Source of the DNA: Gelatoporia subvermispora B
Taxonomy: Eukaryota > Basidiomycota > Agaricomycetes > Polyporales > Gelatoporiaceae
Assembly: GCA_000320605.2 (NCBI GenBank)
Contig: KB445805.1
Coordinates: forward strand, 248,001-312,000
DNA length: 64,000 bases
Direction: 5' to 3'
The stretch's first letter is position 1. Each line of letters begins with the position of its first letter. The position numbers were made by a program, and so were the translations under genes. The notes beneath the pieces were generated by a model. It worked only from the letters and a program-made list of their open reading frames with translations. It searched no databases and had not been told where the DNA came from. Shown here piece by piece: positions 62,492-64,000 of this stretch.

Positions 62492-62758
62492 CTCTCTGTC
62501 CATCTGCGCCGCAAGGTCCCAGCGCGTCAATTCCTCAGCGGTCACCGTTGAACCAAGCCCGCTACCTGGGGGAAAGTAAGTCGCTCGGATGGCCGCGTCT
62601 TCAGCATTTGGCAGGGCCGTTTTGTCGATCTGCGCCTGAAGTGTCCACTTCGCCAATTCCTCGGCATTCACCGTTGACCCAAGGCCGCTACCTGGGGGAA
62701 AGTAAGCCGCTCGAATGGCCGCGTCCTCGTCAGTTGGCAGAGGTGCCTCGCTCGACAT
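62357..62758 (-). CDS. Small repeat protein, unknown function
   Basis: No family recognised. From ATG 62758 the frame contains two copies of a 42-residue unit, each with DAAIRA, YFPPGSGLGSTV and AEEL followed by a Trp, then an Ala/Pro-rich end. At DNA level this is the 126-bp tandem repeat at 62525-62755. Sequence upstream to about 63060 includes an ATG with a hydrophobic stretch (MMYLGLCVVEWLG) and plausible splice sites, so the true start may lie there. The 3' end overlaps the end of the plus-strand gene antisense by about 135 bp. Confidence 0.4.
   Translation of the reverse strand: MSSEAPLPTDEDAAIRAAYFPPGSGLGSTVNAEELAKWTLQAQIDKTALPNAEDAAIRATYFPPGSGLGSTVTAEELTRWDLAAQMDRELAAMETPTSADVPAAAEAPRRVCCTSKQVEVASWMREIDHRRWS
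62525..62755. repeat. 126-bp tandem repeat, about 1.8 copies
   Basis: The first copy starts at 62525 and the second at 62651; both contain gctacctgggggaaagtaag and differ by scattered substitutions. The unit length is a multiple of three, consistent with coding sequence. Confidence 0.8.
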
Positions 62759-63060
62759 CGGTAGAACAACGTTCGCTCCCGATGGCTGCGCAGGTGGTTG
62801 CACTCCTGCGCCTTGACCTTGTAGCGAGGAGGGCAAGGACGGGCCAGAGGACGTGGACGACAATTTCCACGTAGTTCACGAGGCCGTTAGTCCTCAGCAG
62901 GTACGGATGGCGGATAGGACCTCAACATACACTTGGCTAACGAATTCCTTGGTTGCCAGAGACTGTAATTGTACCGGAGCCGACTTGTACCAGACCTCAC
63001 CCGAGCCATTCTACGACGCAGAGCCCCAGATACATCATGGATTTCGCGTGGAGGGTTGAC

Positions 63061-63511
63061 ATGTTTCACCAGCATATACCACCTGTCGAACGCCTCATTG
63101 ATGACGCCGACGTTTGACTAGTGTCCGATCGTGCACTTCGTTCGTGTAGCATAGAACCTCATGTATCGACTAGACTTCGTTCAATGGATTTCATTTTGCA
63201 AATTTCGTCCTGGAGTAACAGGTGGGCTGACCGAAGGCGTCTTGAGGCCCGAAGTAGACCGCTCGCCCGGATTTGCAGGCTCCTTGATAGGCCCAATCCT
63301 ATCTCCAGCCGGCCTGAATGCAACGAGACAGTCGCATTCGTCATTGTTGAAGTTACACGGCTTAGAGCCGGTGTGATTTAGTCATACCGCAAGTGCGAGG
63401 GCTCGAGGATAGGACAGGAGATGAACGGACCTGAAGAAGGAACGCTGCGGGCGCCTACGTTGCTGCCGACTTCCATCGTCGACTTGGAGGTCCTCCTCCT
63501 TGGACAGCACC
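63061..63511. other. Intergenic, no gene seen
   Basis: Upstream region of prefoldin 4. Short frames only. Confidence 0.5.
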
Positions 63512-64000
63512 ATGCGTATTGTACGTATTCAAGGTGCCAAACACACACATTTCTCATCGTGCTTCATATCATAGCTTTCAAAAGAAGAGGAGACGGACGA
63601 TAATGCTGAGGTGACCTGGGGTATGTGTCTACGCGTTCGCTGCACACTATATTTGCTCATAGTCACCGTAGAGGACCAGCAACGTATCAATACGTTCTCG
63701 AAGCTCAACAATCGTGTTCGCGCACTGGAGGAGCAGATCGAGGCCCTGAAGGTGGGTTTTGCTGACCGAATACGCGCTACAACTGCTCACATGGCCGTCT
63801 GGGATACAGCAAGAGAAGGAGGCATTGGATGACCTCTCGACGGATCTCGAGCTGGCGGATGAGGATCAGTTGGTCATGTACGTCTACTCAGCTGAAGCTA
63901 GCCCAGAACGCTGTGCTGAGCACGATACAGGTACCGGGTAGGAGAGGCGTTCCTGCACCTCCCCCACAGCCGAGCGATGAAGAGGCTAGAGAGGGATCAG
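63512..64000 (+). CDS. Prefoldin subunit 4, 5' part (cut by window edge)
   Basis: Beta-type subunit of the hexameric prefoldin chaperone, which hands unfolded actin and tubulin to the CCT chaperonin. The first coding exon is only 9 nt (63512-63520, Met-Arg-Ile). Next exons: 63575-63620, 63672-63751, 63810-63877, and from 63931 past the window. The spliced protein has LSKEEETDDNAEVTW, EDQQRINTFSKLNNRVRALE (signature coiled coil), EKEALDDLSTDLELADED, then YRVGEAFLHLPHSRAM, the beta-hairpin strand region of the family. The second coiled-coil helix lies outside the window. Confidence 0.9.

Noticed and set aside
62434..62874. Plus-strand 146-codon frame with internal repeat
   Set aside because: It is the reverse of the more protein-like minus-strand repeat frame and lacks a splice link to the gene upstream.

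Overview
The window looks like nuclear DNA of a mushroom-forming basidiomycete (Agaricomycetes). Genes are split by many short GT-AG introns of about 46-61 nt, very short exons are common, and the content fits that group: alcohol oxidase-type GMC oxidoreductases, a five-member family of DUF6533-like membrane proteins, and a Ty1/copia LTR retrotransposon. All gene models below were spliced by eye, so intron borders are inferences supported by reading frame and family motifs.

Layout. 1-4618: right-hand part of a copia element on the minus strand (5' LTR, primer-binding site, gag-pol), inserted at the 3' end of an NPC2/ML-domain lipid-binding gene (4602-5371). 5.7-7.6 kb: housekeeping pair MED31 / UCH37 reading away from each other. 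7.7-8.9 kb: aldo-keto reductase. 9.3-11.7 kb: carboxylesterase-like protein lacking the catalytic Ser and His. 13.8-15.0 kb: a family of unknown function. 15.5-19.4 kb: soluble fumarate reductase fused to cytochrome b5, then nicotinamide riboside kinase. 19.9-23.5 kb: two tandem epoxide hydrolases. 25.7-26.8 kb: second copy of the unknown family, inverted. 27.1-29.5 kb: second carboxylesterase-like pseudoenzyme. 30.2-36.4 kb: two tandem alcohol oxidases. 37.1-39.9 kb: LAT-type amino acid permease. 41.3-55.5 kb: five DUF6533-like membrane proteins (four plus, one minus, one of the plus copies broken by two stops) with a cupin gene among them. 58.7-62.5 kb: a 1,223-residue membrane protein with a very long acidic tail, overlapping tail-to-tail with a small repeat protein. 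63.5 kb to the end: prefoldin subunit 4, cut by the window edge.

The middle of the window (7-40 kb) is rich in oxidoreductases and hydrolases that handle alcohols, aldehydes, epoxides and esters. Many occur as duplicate pairs, which suggests local duplication in a metabolic or detoxification region rather than one strict pathway. The most unusual items are the twin carboxylesterase-like pseudoenzymes with conserved 13-nt and 8-nt microexons, and the DUF6533-like cluster, where all five copies carry a matching 16-nt microexon position and a shared C-terminal motif.
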